Shown in pieces: positions 23,391 through 36,047 of a DNA stretch of 64,000 bases. Each line of letters starts with the position of its first letter. The stretch's first letter is position 1. Below the pieces are notes generated by a model. It was given only the letters and a program-made list of their open reading frames with translations. It made no database searches and was not told where the DNA came from. Source of the DNA: Sipunculus nudus. Lineage: Eukaryota > Annelida > Sipuncula > Golfingiida > Sipunculidae. Where the stretch lies: positions 26,151,479 through 26,215,478 of the forward strand of contig CM049321.1 of the NCBI GenBank assembly GCA_026874595.1, written 5' to 3'. Made by a program: the position numbers and the translations under genes.

Positions 23391-25423
23391 ATATATAGAA
23401 ATCTGCCCCAAAGACGGCGCATTTTTCTGTAAAAATATATGGAGAAACGTGCTACTATTGATACACAAAACCTGAAGCGGACAAGTCTTGGATACCTCCG
23501 TGGTAGTATTTGAACCTAACGGTCGCTTTTCCCACGAAAACTGGTGCATAAGAAAAAAAAAAGGGTATTTGGCACAACCGGGCTCCGTATTTAACTTTAT
23601 ATTCAATCCCCATAAAAGTAAAAGAGGACTTTATATGTTTTTAAGATACTCACATGTAGCAAATATTTTGCAAGACCCTTGGAACAACTGTCAAGTTGTG
23701 ACTCGTCTAGGCCTAGTCAGTTTATTAAAAAAGGTCCTGAGAGTCATGTTTTTATGGCTGGTGTAGAACCAGATACCGCAGCCATTTCGCCAGATACGTT
23801 CGGACAGAGCCATGTATACATGTTCTCAGTCACCAACTTTATTTTACTGAGTTTACCTGTGCCGACTTTGTGCCTTGTATTTTAACTTGAGAAAAGAATG
23901 TTATAAGCAAAAAGATGAAACCTACAAATAAACTTATATGCGTCGAATAATATTTCTGGGTGCTGAGAGCAGTTTTTTACTTAAATGCTTGCCAACGAGA
24001 GTACTCGGATGAATCACTAAGCATTTGTTATCACAATTATGTATAACAGACAAAACGAATATCATGTTTGCCCCTTTACATCATTAACAGCTAGCATGCT
24101 TTTCATAATATATCCTCAACAAAAATAATTTTCAAACCATTTGAAGCTTGGTAACTTTATGCCACGTCAGGTCGAGCCAAAAACATCGGCTGACCGCTAG
24201 AGTCACTCCACATTTGTCCAAGCCAGCTACGAATATTTGGTAAACAAGGGCTCTGAGCTGTCTTTCGGAAGTCGGGTTCTGAATAAGCAATGTCAAACCG
24301 GTTTGCAACCATCGAAATACATTTGGTGTGAGCTCATGAGAGCCTCATTAGGCATAATGAAACTTAATTCATAAAGAAACGTCTTAATTGACAAGTTGTC
24401 TAATGCTGACGTACAGAGGATAAAATCCTAAAATGAATGGTCAATACAAAAATCAAAATTCCAAGGAGGGGCAGTGTCAAGGAAAATATGGCGCCATAAC
24501 CTATTAGAAGTTATATTGACACCAAGATCCTGATCCCTTGTCTGCGACAAATGTTTCATATTTCCCCGACTTAACCGGAAGCTTATTAAGGTTCAAATTT
24601 ACATGCCGTCCTACACAGGCAAAAAAACATACTTTGGTTGCCAATTTGTTCGCAAAATTTTCAAATTCGCAAAATTCGCGGGAAAAATATTGTGAAAATA
24701 AAACCTTCGTGAAAAAGAGGCCGTAACGTCGAAAGCAATTCGAAAAAAAAACAATGCTATCAAAAAAATAATTATTTTTATTTATTTCCGTTAATCCAAG
24801 ACAGGTATGACAAATTTTAAGATTTTTCAAATGAAAAACTGAACAATGATTTCCAAATTTTAGGCGTTAGCGCGCACATTACTTTGTCTAATTAAATAAT
24901 TAAATTATTGATATACTGTGAATGTATATGGCGAGGTCGTAAAAATGGAACCCCCGTGAAACAATGAAAAGCTGATCATTGCGAAATGTTAACTTCGGGA
25001 ATATGAAGCCAACAAATATATAAGTATATTTGCAGAGAAAGAATGGATCGCTGTCTTTGGAATGACAAAATCGGAAGAAGAGTCAGCAATACTTTAAGAA
25101 ATAATTAGATAGTTGATGTCTCTATATGATTAAGGTTGTTATTACTTACCTTTCACCTGTCACTCACACCCTGGTCACCTCAAAGGTAATAAAATATTGA
25201 TTCTCATCGTGTATAACTGATCCACCTTTGTATTCGTAATGAATAACGGGATAAAAAGACAAGCAGTGTCTCGTGGTCTTGTCAAGATTATCCCCATATC
25301 CTATGACAATCAAACCTAAAATATGACATTTCAAAAAGGTGTCTGAAACATGTCTGTTACAAAGTGCTTCATTGTTTAATCTCCTCGCCCACAAAAAGAC
25401 AAGCATAACTAGCATACATTATG

Positions 25424-25805
25424 TATACCCCTTTCACACGGCAAATGCAAGCCGGTTGCAAATCGTTTAATGCGAAGTGCTCACGGTAATCGAAAACGTT
25501 CCCCAACTGTTTTTGCCAAAAACGGTTTGAATCCTGCTCCAGGGGTGGTTCCACACTGTTTTGAATACCAATTGTTTTAGCCATGTGAACGCTCTAGAAC
25601 AGTTTGGACCTTGTTTTTCAAGCAGCAACTAGGTCAGAGCGCAAGCGCGAATACTTGACAGCATATTGTTACATTGTCGGACATGTAAAATGTACAAATC
25701 CTGCATTGGTGCTAGATGCCCGTGTAAACAACATGGATTAAAAGCGATTTGTTCAAACCGCTTTGTCCAAATTGTTTTTAATGTTTTGTGCTTTAAAAGG
25801 GTATA
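25424..25805 (+). mobile_element. Possible MITE with TATACCC ends, U1 copy
   Basis: The left end TATACCCCTTTCACAC and the right end GTGCTTTAAAAGGGTATA are imperfect inverted repeats about 380 bp apart, each adjoining TA. The interior contains several AAACNGTTTG-like inverted motifs. The same structure is in U2 at 48987-49367. The size and TA-type flanks fit a Tc1/mariner- or PIF-type MITE; no transposase is present. Confidence 0.5.
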
Positions 25806-27280
25806 ATAAGAGGATCATACATAACCGGCCAACAAGGCCCGGAGAAAAACCATGCCTCGGGTCTCCCCTGACCAAAAATACTCACCCTTCAATGGGTCGT
25901 CCTGGATGACTGTCTCATCAAGGATGCTTTGGGGTTTATATACAATTTCAGGAGATGGTCATTAAAATATTGCAAACTCTTGTAAAGTTTCGACGTTTAA
26001 GGTGAGGCCGGTAAACAGCATGCCGCGTCGTGTTTAAATGGGCACTGAACAAGTTAGTGCAAAAAGACATTAAGGTATGAAGGAAGACGATTCTATGTTC
26101 TCTAATACTTACTTTTATCGCACTCAATTGCTATATTCATGAAATGCTTTGCGATGACGGCATTGCAAATTCCATATATGCCCACTGCAGGTAAGTCTTT
26201 TAATATTAATATTATGGAAGTATAATGTAACGGTATAATGTCTGCCCCCTGCCATTTATGATCTAAAAAGCATTTATTATGAGGACATAATCAAGTGTTT
26301 CATATGTAGAATACAGGAATAGGTACGCTGATGGGTGTAACATATTCTAACTGAAAGGTTCATTTTGATAATGAGAGCGGCCGTCAAAATAGATATTCAA
26401 TACTCCCATATTTTGCCAGGATGTACCTCGTTATTAAATAATTATTAAACCTCCAAATATACTTTACACGTGAAAGTTCCATTACATTTTGTATCACAGA
26501 TAAAAAGGACGTTCTATAGCATGATACACAAAGTTTGGTTAATGATGGCGACCTGTTGGAAGACCGAATTCGGGCTGTCGTTTATCTGTGCCTCTTCCCA
26601 CCCTGAGACCGAGCGTTGAAACGTGAGTTTAGAGATTGAGTCAGCTGAATTCATTAAGCTTGATAACGTTGACTTTAGAACATCTAGTGAATATATATGT
26701 GTGTGTTAGATAACATTAATTATAGTGTGTTAATCAGGTCGTAACATTTGTGTTTCTTTCATATATTTAAATTCAAGCAGTGAAATTTATGTGTTGAAAT
26801 GAAGTAATGAACGGGCAGTCAAATGTGACACATTGATGGAATCTCTCAGACCTTATATATCTAATCAACATCATTCAACCTGGTATCATAAGAGTCAATT
26901 GGCAAATTATAAACACGTAAATTTTTAATTTGATATACTTTTCGTTTAAAGAAGGAAAATATATCTTTTGTGAGATTTAGGTTCCGGGAAAATATTTCCG
27001 AAAAAAGAGTTCGGAGAAACAGTTAAAAACACTGCCTTAGGCTCCTTTTCTACGCGAGCGGTGTCCAGGCGCTAAAAGAAATATACTGAAATGAGCGAAA
27101 ACGAAATCCTTCCTCATGATAACATCATTCCAGCTGGTTCCCCCTCCCCCACCCCAACGAAAACTTGTCCTTGTTCCAGTTTCTCTGCTAACACCCTAAA
27201 GAAACCACGTAAGCATGGTATGTATGTTGCGTCCAACATTTAAAGCTTAAGCTCTCGGACAAATTAACTTACTATAGAGG
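25806..27280 (+). repeat. U1 spacer (partner 49368-50870), no confirmed gene
   Basis: The sequence is shared with U2 throughout. A possible minus-strand exon end near 25886-25952 with a GTGAGT donor is discussed in the findings. Otherwise there is no coding, RNA or transposon signal. Confidence 0.5.
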
Positions 27281-27544
27281 CTTATGGAAAAGGGTTCCTA
27301 TACAAGATTATCAAAAGTTTTCACATTAAATAATAAATTTAATTTAGGTATCCATCACTTTTATACTTTTATTAATCCTTTTGAAAAATCTTCACTCAAC
27401 ATACAACTGGGGACAATAAGGCGTCAGCGAGTCCATTTATATTCTATATCCTCATTCAGACTTGACCGGGTACAACAAAGTGATACGACTAGGATAGGCA
27501 TGAGTAATTTTAATAGCAATACATCTTCTAAAACACAAGTTCAA

Positions 27545-27870
27545 ATTCCCCAACGTTGAACCTGTCGACCCATCTCTGCAGGACGTAAGGATTTATTGAC
27601 TCAATTCTGATCAAACTTGTGTGACACGAGTTCTTAATCCTTATCTTTTAACTTGTTGAACCGTCTGCTAGACACGAGGTTCTGTTGACTGATTTCTGAT
27701 GAAACTTCTAAAACACAATCCCTATCTTGTTGACCCGTCTGCATGCCAGGAGATTCTGTTGAACTATTGCTGATCAAAGTTCTGGAACACGAGTTCATCT
27801 CCCTCATATTTGATCCTTTTCACCCATATCTGCAAGAGATTAGGATCAATTGACTTACCTATAATCAACA
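27545..27870 (+). repeat. ~90 bp minisatellite, short U1 array
   Basis: About four copies of the CCTGTTGACCC...GACACGAGGTTCTGTTGAC...CTGATCAAACTTCT...ACACGAGTTC unit, the same family as 7380-8200. U2 lacks it at the corresponding place. Confidence 0.82.
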
Positions 27871-28559
27871 TGTAGAAAATAAGGTATTTATATTATATTT
27901 AACATCAATTAAAAAGGTATCCCCTATACACCATATACCAACATTTCCCCATTCTTATATGTTTGTCAGCAGGAGTACAAGGAATTTAAACTGGCTTTAG
28001 CACCTATCCCAAATAAGTACTTTTACACCAAGTTTTGGCACCTTTTTGTTCCTGTCCGATATGAGAGAGTTAACTGAGGTTCAGTATGAATGCCTATTTT
28101 GTCGTGCTTCTATGGCTAACCAGGTCAGCGATTAAATGGCCAAACGCTCAATATCTTTTCAAATGATACCATCGAATATTTAGTTAAGTAGGGGTATGCC
28201 TATACTTTCCACATTCAACATGTGACAACCTGTTTTTGAGTTTACGCAAAAACGTAGAACCCCCCCCCCCTCCCGGATCGATTACGCGTAAACGAAAAAA
28301 AAAAATTTCTGTTTTAACCCAAAACTAAATATTATAACCAATTATACTGCATGTCTGTGAATGGGATCCATCCATATGTTTGACCAAAGAAACCGCTGTT
28401 GCATTGTCATATTAGATCAAAATGTGATCATCTCGGGCTTCATTACTAAATGACTGAAGATTAAAAATAGTGATCAAGATAAAAAAATAAGTTCCAGAGA
28501 ATTAAAATTTTCATCTTGTTCTCCTTGCTGTGTTTCCCCTTGTGCTCTGTTTCTAGTCC

Positions 28560-29036
28560 AACAATTCTGCAAAATGCTAGCAATACAGCAACTTGAAGGT
28601 ATATTATACGTCCGGTAGAGGGAGCCCTGGTATTGATGAAAGGGAGGACCCCGGTCTGGCAATTCCGCAAATTCCTAGCAATTAAACAATATGAACGTAT
28701 CTTAGTCGTCCGATAAAGCGAGCCCAAATGAAAGAAAGGACCCCAGGTCTGGCATTTCCGCAAATTGCTAACAATTCAGTAGGTATCTTAGTCGTCTGTG
28801 AGAGTGAGCACTCGGCGCAATGAAAGGAAAGATCCCCGGTCTGGCATTTCCGCAAATTGCTAGAAATTAAGCAATATGAATGTATCTTAGTCCTCCTATG
28901 AAGGGAGCCCTAGTGAAAGGGACTACCCCCAGTCTGACAATCCCGCAAATAGGAATGTATTTTAGTCGTCCATTTGAGGAGCCCAGGCGACAATAAAAGG
29001 GAGGTCCCCCTGACTGGTACTTCCGCAAATTACGAG
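28560..29036 (+). repeat. ~100 bp minisatellite, U1 array left of the TA-flanked element
   Basis: Units with CAATTCCGCAAATT..TAGCAATT, TATCTTAGTCGTCC and GAAAGGGAGGACCCC repeat at roughly 28605, 28700, 28790, 28885 and 28965. The array resumes after 30508. Confidence 0.87.
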
Positions 29037-29038
29037 TA

Positions 29039-30507
29039 CCGTATACCCTTGATCAGACGCCTGAAATAGTCACCTGCCTTATTTAGTCGCCGGTTTTATT
29101 CAGAGGCCGATTATCAGAGTAGTTTCCCTGTTTGCCGCCAGATGCCTTCTCCCCTTACTATAATCGGTGCGATTTCCTGTCAAATTGATAAGAGATTGTT
29201 GCATTAATGTCGGTTTGTGCGTGTGCTTATAATATGTTTAATTCTTCTGTGAATCTTTTTTTTTTTCTTACGTGCAAGCCTGTTTCTATGAGGACACCAA
29301 ATATTCCCGATTGGTCCATATTGATTAAAGTCGATCAACATTCAACTGCTGTCAAGCCAGGTAAAATAGTAGTGGCACAAGAGTCTACCCCATGGATGTT
29401 TGAACAGAACTGTTCAAATACGTTTGGGCACGTATTTCTTGTGTAGCATAAAGACACCAAATGATGCTGTCAAACGGAAAAAATGGTAGTGACAGTACTG
29501 TTAAATCAAATTACTACATTTACTTTCAATTTCGAAACGCTTTAAAGTGCATCCCTTATGTTGCAAAAACCACGCTTAAGATAATTTTGAAAGCTATAAA
29601 ATTTTATTACTCCAACGAAAACTATACATTCAGGGAAATATTCCCGGAAGTAAATGTCACATACAAGTATATACCAGGTCGGAAAACGCTTGAATATGCT
29701 GTGTCAAGCTGAATCAGTTAAAAGTCGGAAGAAAAGTGTCATGAAAAAGAATTACGCTTTGCCAGGCAGAGTACGCGCAATTTACGCGTTGCTGTTATAG
29801 GTACCAACCCCAGATAATTTGATGTAATCAATGTTAATAATTGAGCTTGGTGCAGAGTTATTGGAAGAGCCACCCAATGTTCAGTATGTTTTAGGTCGAA
29901 CACGCTTGGATAAGCTGTATCAAACTGAACCTATTAAAAACGGGGAAAAAGTGTCATGAAAATGAATAACGCTTTGCCAGGCAGAGTACCGACCCCTATC
30001 CCCCTCCCTTCACCCCCTCCCATATTTTGCTGGAATCACTGTTACTAGTTGAACGTCGTGCATAGTTTATTGAAGAGCCACCCTGTATTAAGAGGGAAGC
30101 AATTTTATCAACGGCACGCGGTGTCAAATAAACGGAACTGCCACCTGAAACACCGGGGTAGCAGGTTTCGAGAGGCCCGCGCGGACAGCTTCATGTGGGC
30201 AAACGCAAAACTCACTCGCTGTGATTGCCCGTAAATTCTTTTTATGGTGGGTGATTTATATATTGCGCGTGTCCCATATACCTTTGGAATCTAAGGATAC
30301 TTCTTAAACACTATCCGTGTACGGGAGATGTTTTCAGTTGTGTCACCAAGAAGTGACCGGTGGGAATGTTGTTTCGACGTGGTTTATTTTAGTTGACGAA
30401 CCTGATAATTTATTTTTTAATAAACGCTGGTCTCAGATAGAAGCCGGCCTTGTTTAGACGCCGAGACAGAGAATAAAACGCCCGAGCATCTGTTCAAGGA
30501 AATACGG
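29039..30507 (+). mobile_element. TA-flanked inverted-repeat DNA element, U1 copy (1469 bp)
   Basis: The left end CCGTATACCCTTGATCAGAC and the complement of the right end CCGTATTTCCTTGAACAGAT match over about 20 bp. TA flanks both ends (29037-29038 and 30508-30509). It sits inside the ~100 bp minisatellite, whose sequence continues on the far side. Subterminal AAACGCC/GGCGT motifs recur near both ends. No transposase ORF is recognised; an 83-codon ORF at 29461-29712 is unexplained. U1 has an extra ~170 bp internal tandem duplication (AGTGTCATGAAAA..GAAT..CGCTTTGCCAGGCAGAGTAC twice, near 29735 and 29955) absent from U2. Confidence 0.78.
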
Positions 30508-30509
30508 TA

Positions 30510-30750
30510 AGGCAGCAATGGAAAGGAGGACCTCCAGTCGTGCAATTCCGCAAATTGCGAGCAATTTAGCAACTTTGATGGTATCTCAGTCGTTCGATGG
30601 AAGGAGACCTAGCCGAAAATGAAAGGGTGGAATTTAGTAACTTTGAAGGAATCTTAGCTGCGCGGTAGAGGTAACCCCATGCGGCAATAAATAAAAGGGA
30701 GCACCCCCGGTCTGGCGATTTCTCAAATTGGTAGCAATGTGGCATCTTTT
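30510..30750 (+). repeat. ~100 bp minisatellite, U1 array right of the TA-flanked element
   Basis: Two to three units (GTGCAATTCCGCAAATTGCGAG, AACTTTGATGGTATCTCAGTCG, CTTTGAAGGAATCTTAGC) continue the array interrupted at 29036. Confidence 0.82.
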
Positions 30751-33236
30751 TTATGTCTTTTTCTCGGAAATCATTTGATTCACTTTCGTAATATCAATTT
30801 TAATTTGAGAACTGTTATTGTCATTGAAAAAAAAATCATTTAAAACTCTACTTAATAAAAAACAAAGTACAGAATAGGAGGCCAAATTAATTATTCAATA
30901 TATATTTAAAAATAGGATCAGAGTCCCTTTCTTTAAGACTTTATAAGTTTTTTTTAATGGAATTGATTTAAAACATTGAACTCCGATAGTTATTGAAATA
31001 TAATAACTCACCGATTCGGAATGCAATAGAAATTCAATAGAAATTATAAAGGTAAATTAAATTGATTATTTACACCAGTGATCTCCGATAATTATCAAAA
31101 TATTTAAACTCTCTGCATTGGAATGCAATGGACCTTTTTCATTTCACTAGCGACACCTTGACATCAATGGTTCGGGGTAGAACACGTGTATCGGAGTCAA
31201 CGGCGGAAACGATAGTGTTTTGGGTCCTGCTGCTTTAAATTGACTTAACCCCGATATCACCCATTATTGACCAAAGCCCATCATGAAACGACAAACGTAT
31301 GTTGTAATATAAGATAAAATAAGGAGGGGGTCTTATTTTATTTTTATATACTGAAGTTATATATGGCTATGATGCTAGGCTGACCAGGGGAAGTTAAAAT
31401 TATGTGAAAAGTGCCCGTCTCAGACTATACATATTATAATATAAGTGAAAAAGGCGCAAATATAAATAGAATACTAGCTCTTGGGAAACTAACATGTATT
31501 ATCACAGACGCAGGTTGCTTACTTAAATCGGTGGCGTCCTTGACCGCCGTGAGAACCTGAACGAAACATGTTGTTCATGAAGAAAAGTTGTGTTTACACA
31601 GCCATTAAAACAATCCATGCTGAGTGCATTAATTAAATTTATTAGGCTGCTCAAAGTAGAAAAGACGTTCATGAACTTTCTATTCATGGAATATGAAAGT
31701 CCCATATAGCACAAAACAGTTTTGAAAATCTACTTACAATGTAAAAAAATCATGGTTATAAAATTGTTTTGAACACTACTTCTGTATGTTCGATGGCCTT
31801 ATCCTGTTATAATTTGTCGGAAAATATCTTTTCTTCAATTGAATTTTAGTGTTAATTTTTTAAAATTTCTTTCATCTTTATTTTAAAAATTGTATAACAT
31901 TTATCTATGAACATTTTTAAATGTTTCCGATTTTTTAAATGATCTTTTAAACATATGTACAACTTATTGAAAATGTTTGTAAAATATTTTGTGCTGTGTG
32001 GGTTTAGGCCAATTCACAGGGTAAATCACCAAATTTAATAAACCAATGTGATAAACAAAAGTATACATTGAAATGTCATTTAGGTTTACTTGCATTCTGT
32101 CCACCATTTATTCGTAACCTGATCACTCAAGACATTAAATAAAATGAACAAGATATCCTCGTTCCTGCAGTAGGCTGTAAACTTCTGTTCACATGTGGCC
32201 CAGGGGTAAGCTGACCCTAACCCTGCACGTTACAGCGCAAACGCACGCAATGAGCATGCTCGGAGAAAAGGTCTATTACAAAAAAACCTTTTGGTGTGTC
32301 ATCATTGTTTGATGTATGCCAAAATTTCAACAAAATATAATATTAATAAACAATCAACTAGGTACTGAGCGGACATCAGCCGGATGTCACTCGGACGTGA
32401 ATGGAAATTGATTTTTTTTTCATACACGTCAGGATATTTTGCTGTGAAAGTACTTAAACACACTGCTGGCACTTATTATCAAATAAATTGATCATAAAAT
32501 AATACCGAAGAAATAATAATAGTTTTGTAAACCTGCTATAAGCTGTACAACAAAACATTGCGACATTGATGGTCAATGTAGTCGAACCCCCCCCCCCCCC
32601 CGCTATTTAGAAAATAATATTTACATATTGAAAATGAAATATATTTGTAAATAAAAATTTAAGACGTAGGCCCCGTTTATGTGTTTACTATGAATATTTT
32701 ATCTAAACCTGGTTTAGAATTACTTATAGTGGAGACATAATATCTTATAAATTTCCATATGTGTATATGCTTGTTGTTCTTCCACCCTGGTAGATAAATT
32801 AACGCCACTGTATGCAGCTGCATTTTGACTGATTGTGTCACCACATCATTGTCACGTAACTTCCTGTGGCCCCGCCTCTATAAATGCTCTTTTCTATTTT
32901 TTGTCTTGAATGTCCAGAAAATTGTACCCAGAAAGCTCACTTTCCACAGTCCCAGTTGTCCAAACGAATATGACCTTATTTGGGCCTATCGCAGCGCTAT
33001 ATATCTTACTACGCCAATGTACCTAGCGGATGAAATTTCAGCACCATCTATTGTATTTCATCGAAACTGGTCTTTAATTACAAAATAATGATATTCTAGT
33101 AAGGGGAATTGTAAATCAGGTCGGAAGGATATATTTTGAATTAATACAACTGAATTACATCAGGTTTGTTCAGATTCGGTAACCTGCACATCACTATTCA
33201 GGGGCAAATACAGGATCTCGATCAGAAAGGATATAG
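30751..33236 (+). repeat. Segmental duplication U1, later block (partner 55090-58260)
   Basis: It aligns with 55090-58260 and with the second tandem copy beginning near 61820. Landmarks: CATTTGATTCACTTTC near 30765, GATAGTGTTTTGGGTCCTGCT near 31211, GACCGCCGTGAGAAC near 31541, CAGCCGGATGTCACT near 32378, and CTCACTTTCCACAGTCCCAG near 32936. U2 carries additional sequence near 55935-56700. ORFs at 31523-31714 and 32825-33088 are not supported. Confidence 0.82.
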
Positions 33237-33610
33237 TGTGGCTCAGCACCCTGCCACAGGTTAACAAGTGTACCGGGTTTGCCAGTAGATTTTACACGTA
33301 ACTCTCGCCCAAAGAAATATGGAAAGAAAATGGAACCAGATGAAAAATCAAGGAATACCCTGCGTTATTTTTTTAGCGTTAGTTACTCTATTTTCCTATA
33401 TACTTTTTGATAAAAAAGAGCAACCCGTAAACTTTGCGCCGCTCTGTCAATCCGCCTCTGCTATTAGGTATTAACATTTTAACCCTTTCTTTTCATCACA
33501 TGTATACATCTTGAACTTTTTTTAATCTGCGGCGACTTTTACAGTGACGTCATGGAATTTTACTGCAACCCCAGAAAATGAACAGCACTTTGGTTTAGGT
33601 TTGTGGGCGT
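33237..33610 (+). repeat. Module E, also at 41519-41855
   Basis: GTGGCTCAGCACCCTGCCAC, AACAAGTGTACCGGGTTTGCC, AAAAAAGAGCAACCCGTA and TGACGTCATGGAATTTTAC occur in both. At 58259 only the first part is present before the tandem-duplication breakpoint. Confidence 0.82.
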
Positions 33611-33819
33611 CATCATCTACCATTTACAATGAACCAGGGATTAAGCATGTCAAATGTTAACATAAGGTTTTCCCTTGAAATGTAAAAAATTATGATTTTA
33701 AAATTTGACAGTTGAGACAAGTACTCCCGGCCGTCCAACAGTGCCAAACTGGAAGAGGTTCGTTTTGAGAAGAGGTTCCTGGTAATACTTTTCCGAACAC
33801 CTGGACAACATTTCGTTTA

Positions 33820-35580
33820 TAGTTCACCTTAATGTATGTCACTGTGTCTCAAGTTTCTGTGATAAGGGCGCGGGGGCCGGGGATGTTAAAGAAATGTGAG
33901 AAAGATTTAGTGAAGTCGTTTTACGATATGGAGTATTTTTTCCGGTGATAAGCGTGTTTTGGTCTATTTCCTATATTATTTAGGTCGAAAAAGGTGGTAA
34001 CAGCCTTTGTCCATTGTTAAGTTAAACCATCCCAGGAGGGTTGACTGAAAATGTTTCTTTTGTTATGGTCGTTGAAATTAAAGTAGTAGTGACCGGGTTA
34101 TTAGCATACTATAATAATCTGCATGTTTTTATAATGTCACCGATCAGTTATATTACATTTTACCATTAAATTTATAATAGTTAATTTTTTGCTAACATGT
34201 ATTCCTGCTATCCTGCACAAGTTGAACAGTATTGAGCCAAGACAATGTTTTCCATAAAGTTAAGAAGAATGGTAGTGCAATGTCACAAAACTACATGAAA
34301 TCCAACTCATACAAAAACACCAGTTTTTGTATAATGCATGTCATTCAGGGATTGCCCTGAAATGGGCTATGCATGGTGATTATAGAAAACACATGTTCGC
34401 TGCTCCATTCGCCCCTCATGCAGTTCTTAAGATACTGGGCCCATATTAGGTAACTGGAATAAAAATAGTGATGTACACTGTGTAAAAATTTGTATGGTAA
34501 ATGGCGAAAACGAAACCTTCGCAAAACACTTAAGAAATAATAATTGCGAATATTTAACCTCGCGAATATTAAGCCAACCACATTATTTCTTCTTCACCAA
34601 GTTGGACACTCGAAATTTATTTAATGTTACTTTTGTATCTCATAACCATCAGGTAGATATCATGTGGTGATATTTTGATTTTATGAAAATATAAAACTAA
34701 AAATCCATTTTCAAATAAACTAAGTAAATTTCGGTTGTTTAATTGAAGTTAAACTAAAAAAAATATTTTTCGAGAAATAGAGTGGGAAACCATGGTCTTA
34801 GGCTACGGTAAGGTCATTTACTCTTTAGGGGATTTTTTTGGAAAAAATAAATTTGGAAATCAAGGGTTACGCATTATTAATTATATTTTAACTGGAAGTT
34901 TCCACATTTATTTTGGGTATCCGTCGCAGTATCTTTCATCCTTATATGCTGAACTAAACATCTTTACTTGACATACAACCAAACATCTTGATTTGTATCA
35001 AACATTGAAGACTGGAAGGCGTCAGCGAGTGAAGTGATGTGTTTTATTCAGATTAAGACTTGACCAGGTGCAAAATCTATGCGATAATTTATCATTATAG
35101 TGCTTTAAATTGCAAAAAAAAGCCTCGGTACGTCACTTCAGAAGGAAAGGTTCTGTATAACTTCTTGTCGAATAAGAGAGACATTTGTCTCTTTAGCTGA
35201 TGTTACAGTTTACTCTATAACCTGTTTCCTATCATTCATTATTGACGCTTAGATTTTGAAATGGAAATCATCAACCAAATAAATTCCCGTGCTGATGTAT
35301 ATGTGCTTGGTACAAGTCTTGCGGGTAACACCGGCGCTGTTGTCACGTGACCATTATCTTGATTTTTATGCGCACCTGTAAATTATAAAGACAGTGAAAT
35401 TGAGTACAAATCTAGTTATCCTCCAAAGTTAAATGACAAACACAGTTTATAATATACGGCATACCCTTGTCCAACTGTGTGTTTGATAGGAAACTGGCCT
35501 AAGAGCTTGCACCAGGTAGATTTAAGAGGCTCTGGTGTCATTTTAGTCTCATGCCTGTTTATGAAATTAAACCTTTTTTT
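33820..35580 (+). repeat. Module C, U1 copy of 10080-11860
   Basis: Colinear with 10080-11860 (see that entry for landmarks), including GCGAAAACGAAACC..GCGAATATTTAACC at 34500-34565 and AAGGCGTCAGCGAGTG near 35019. No genes. Confidence 0.78.
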
Positions 35581-35897
35581 CGACCAAGTTGACCTCTCTG
35601 TTATATGCCCGTGATTCGTGGCACCACTTTAATCTTGGAAGAAGACGTAACAGTTAAGCGCATACAAGCGGTGAATGCAGCGATCACTATGAATAAAACG
35701 TACTTGGTAGCTTCTTAAATATGTCGCAAAACCTGGATTTTTCTTTCACATTAGTTTTCATTTGTTTTATACACAGGGGCTTTAGTCGGTTTTCTTGAAT
35801 ATCTATGTTTTTAACAATTTTTAACAATGTCAGTGACTACAAAACCTACTCCGGCAGTTTGTATAATGAAACATGTACCAAACAGGCTATTAAGACA

Positions 35898-35913
35898 TCT
35901 ATAAAGATAAACG
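35898..35913 (+). repeat. 5' target-site duplication of the LINE
   Basis: TCTATAAAGATAAACG is repeated exactly at 40778-40793. The first two or three bases are ambiguous because the element's tail ends in TTCT. Confidence 0.9.
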
Positions 35914-35916
35914 GGA

Positions 35917-35930
35917 GCGCCACCTGCTGG
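35917..35930 (+). promoter_or_regulatory. CTCF-like motif at the LINE 5' end
   Basis: GCGCCACCTGCTGG begins 4 bases into the element. It fits the reverse-complement CTCF core pattern (GCGCC-CCT--TGG) and contains a CACCTG E-box. It is a candidate internal promoter or insulator site, from motif resemblance only. Confidence 0.4.
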
Positions 35931-36047
35931 GGTGACTGAAATACGTGCTTCACATCGGCTCCCAGAAAATATTCTGATATTTGGATAGAATACAGAGCTG
36001 GTCATATATAGTGACTTATTATATGTTTGTGAGTACTCAAGTACGAA

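Larger units (their letters stand above)
18862..27545 (+). repeat. Segmental duplication U1, first block (partner 41862-51110)
   Basis: The whole block recurs in the same order and orientation about 23.0-23.5 kb downstream: LINE remnant, 20050-20460 module, hAT-like element, 22250-23390 segment, 23390-25110 module, the 25.4-25.8 kb element, and the 27.3 kb segment. Differences are scattered substitutions and small indels. A ~505 bp local duplication in U2 accounts for the change of offset. Confidence 0.9.

Noticed and set aside
33540-33560. TGACGTCA palindrome (CRE-like), also near 41807
   Set aside because: A single short motif in a repeat module without a nearby gene start is not enough to call a regulatory site.
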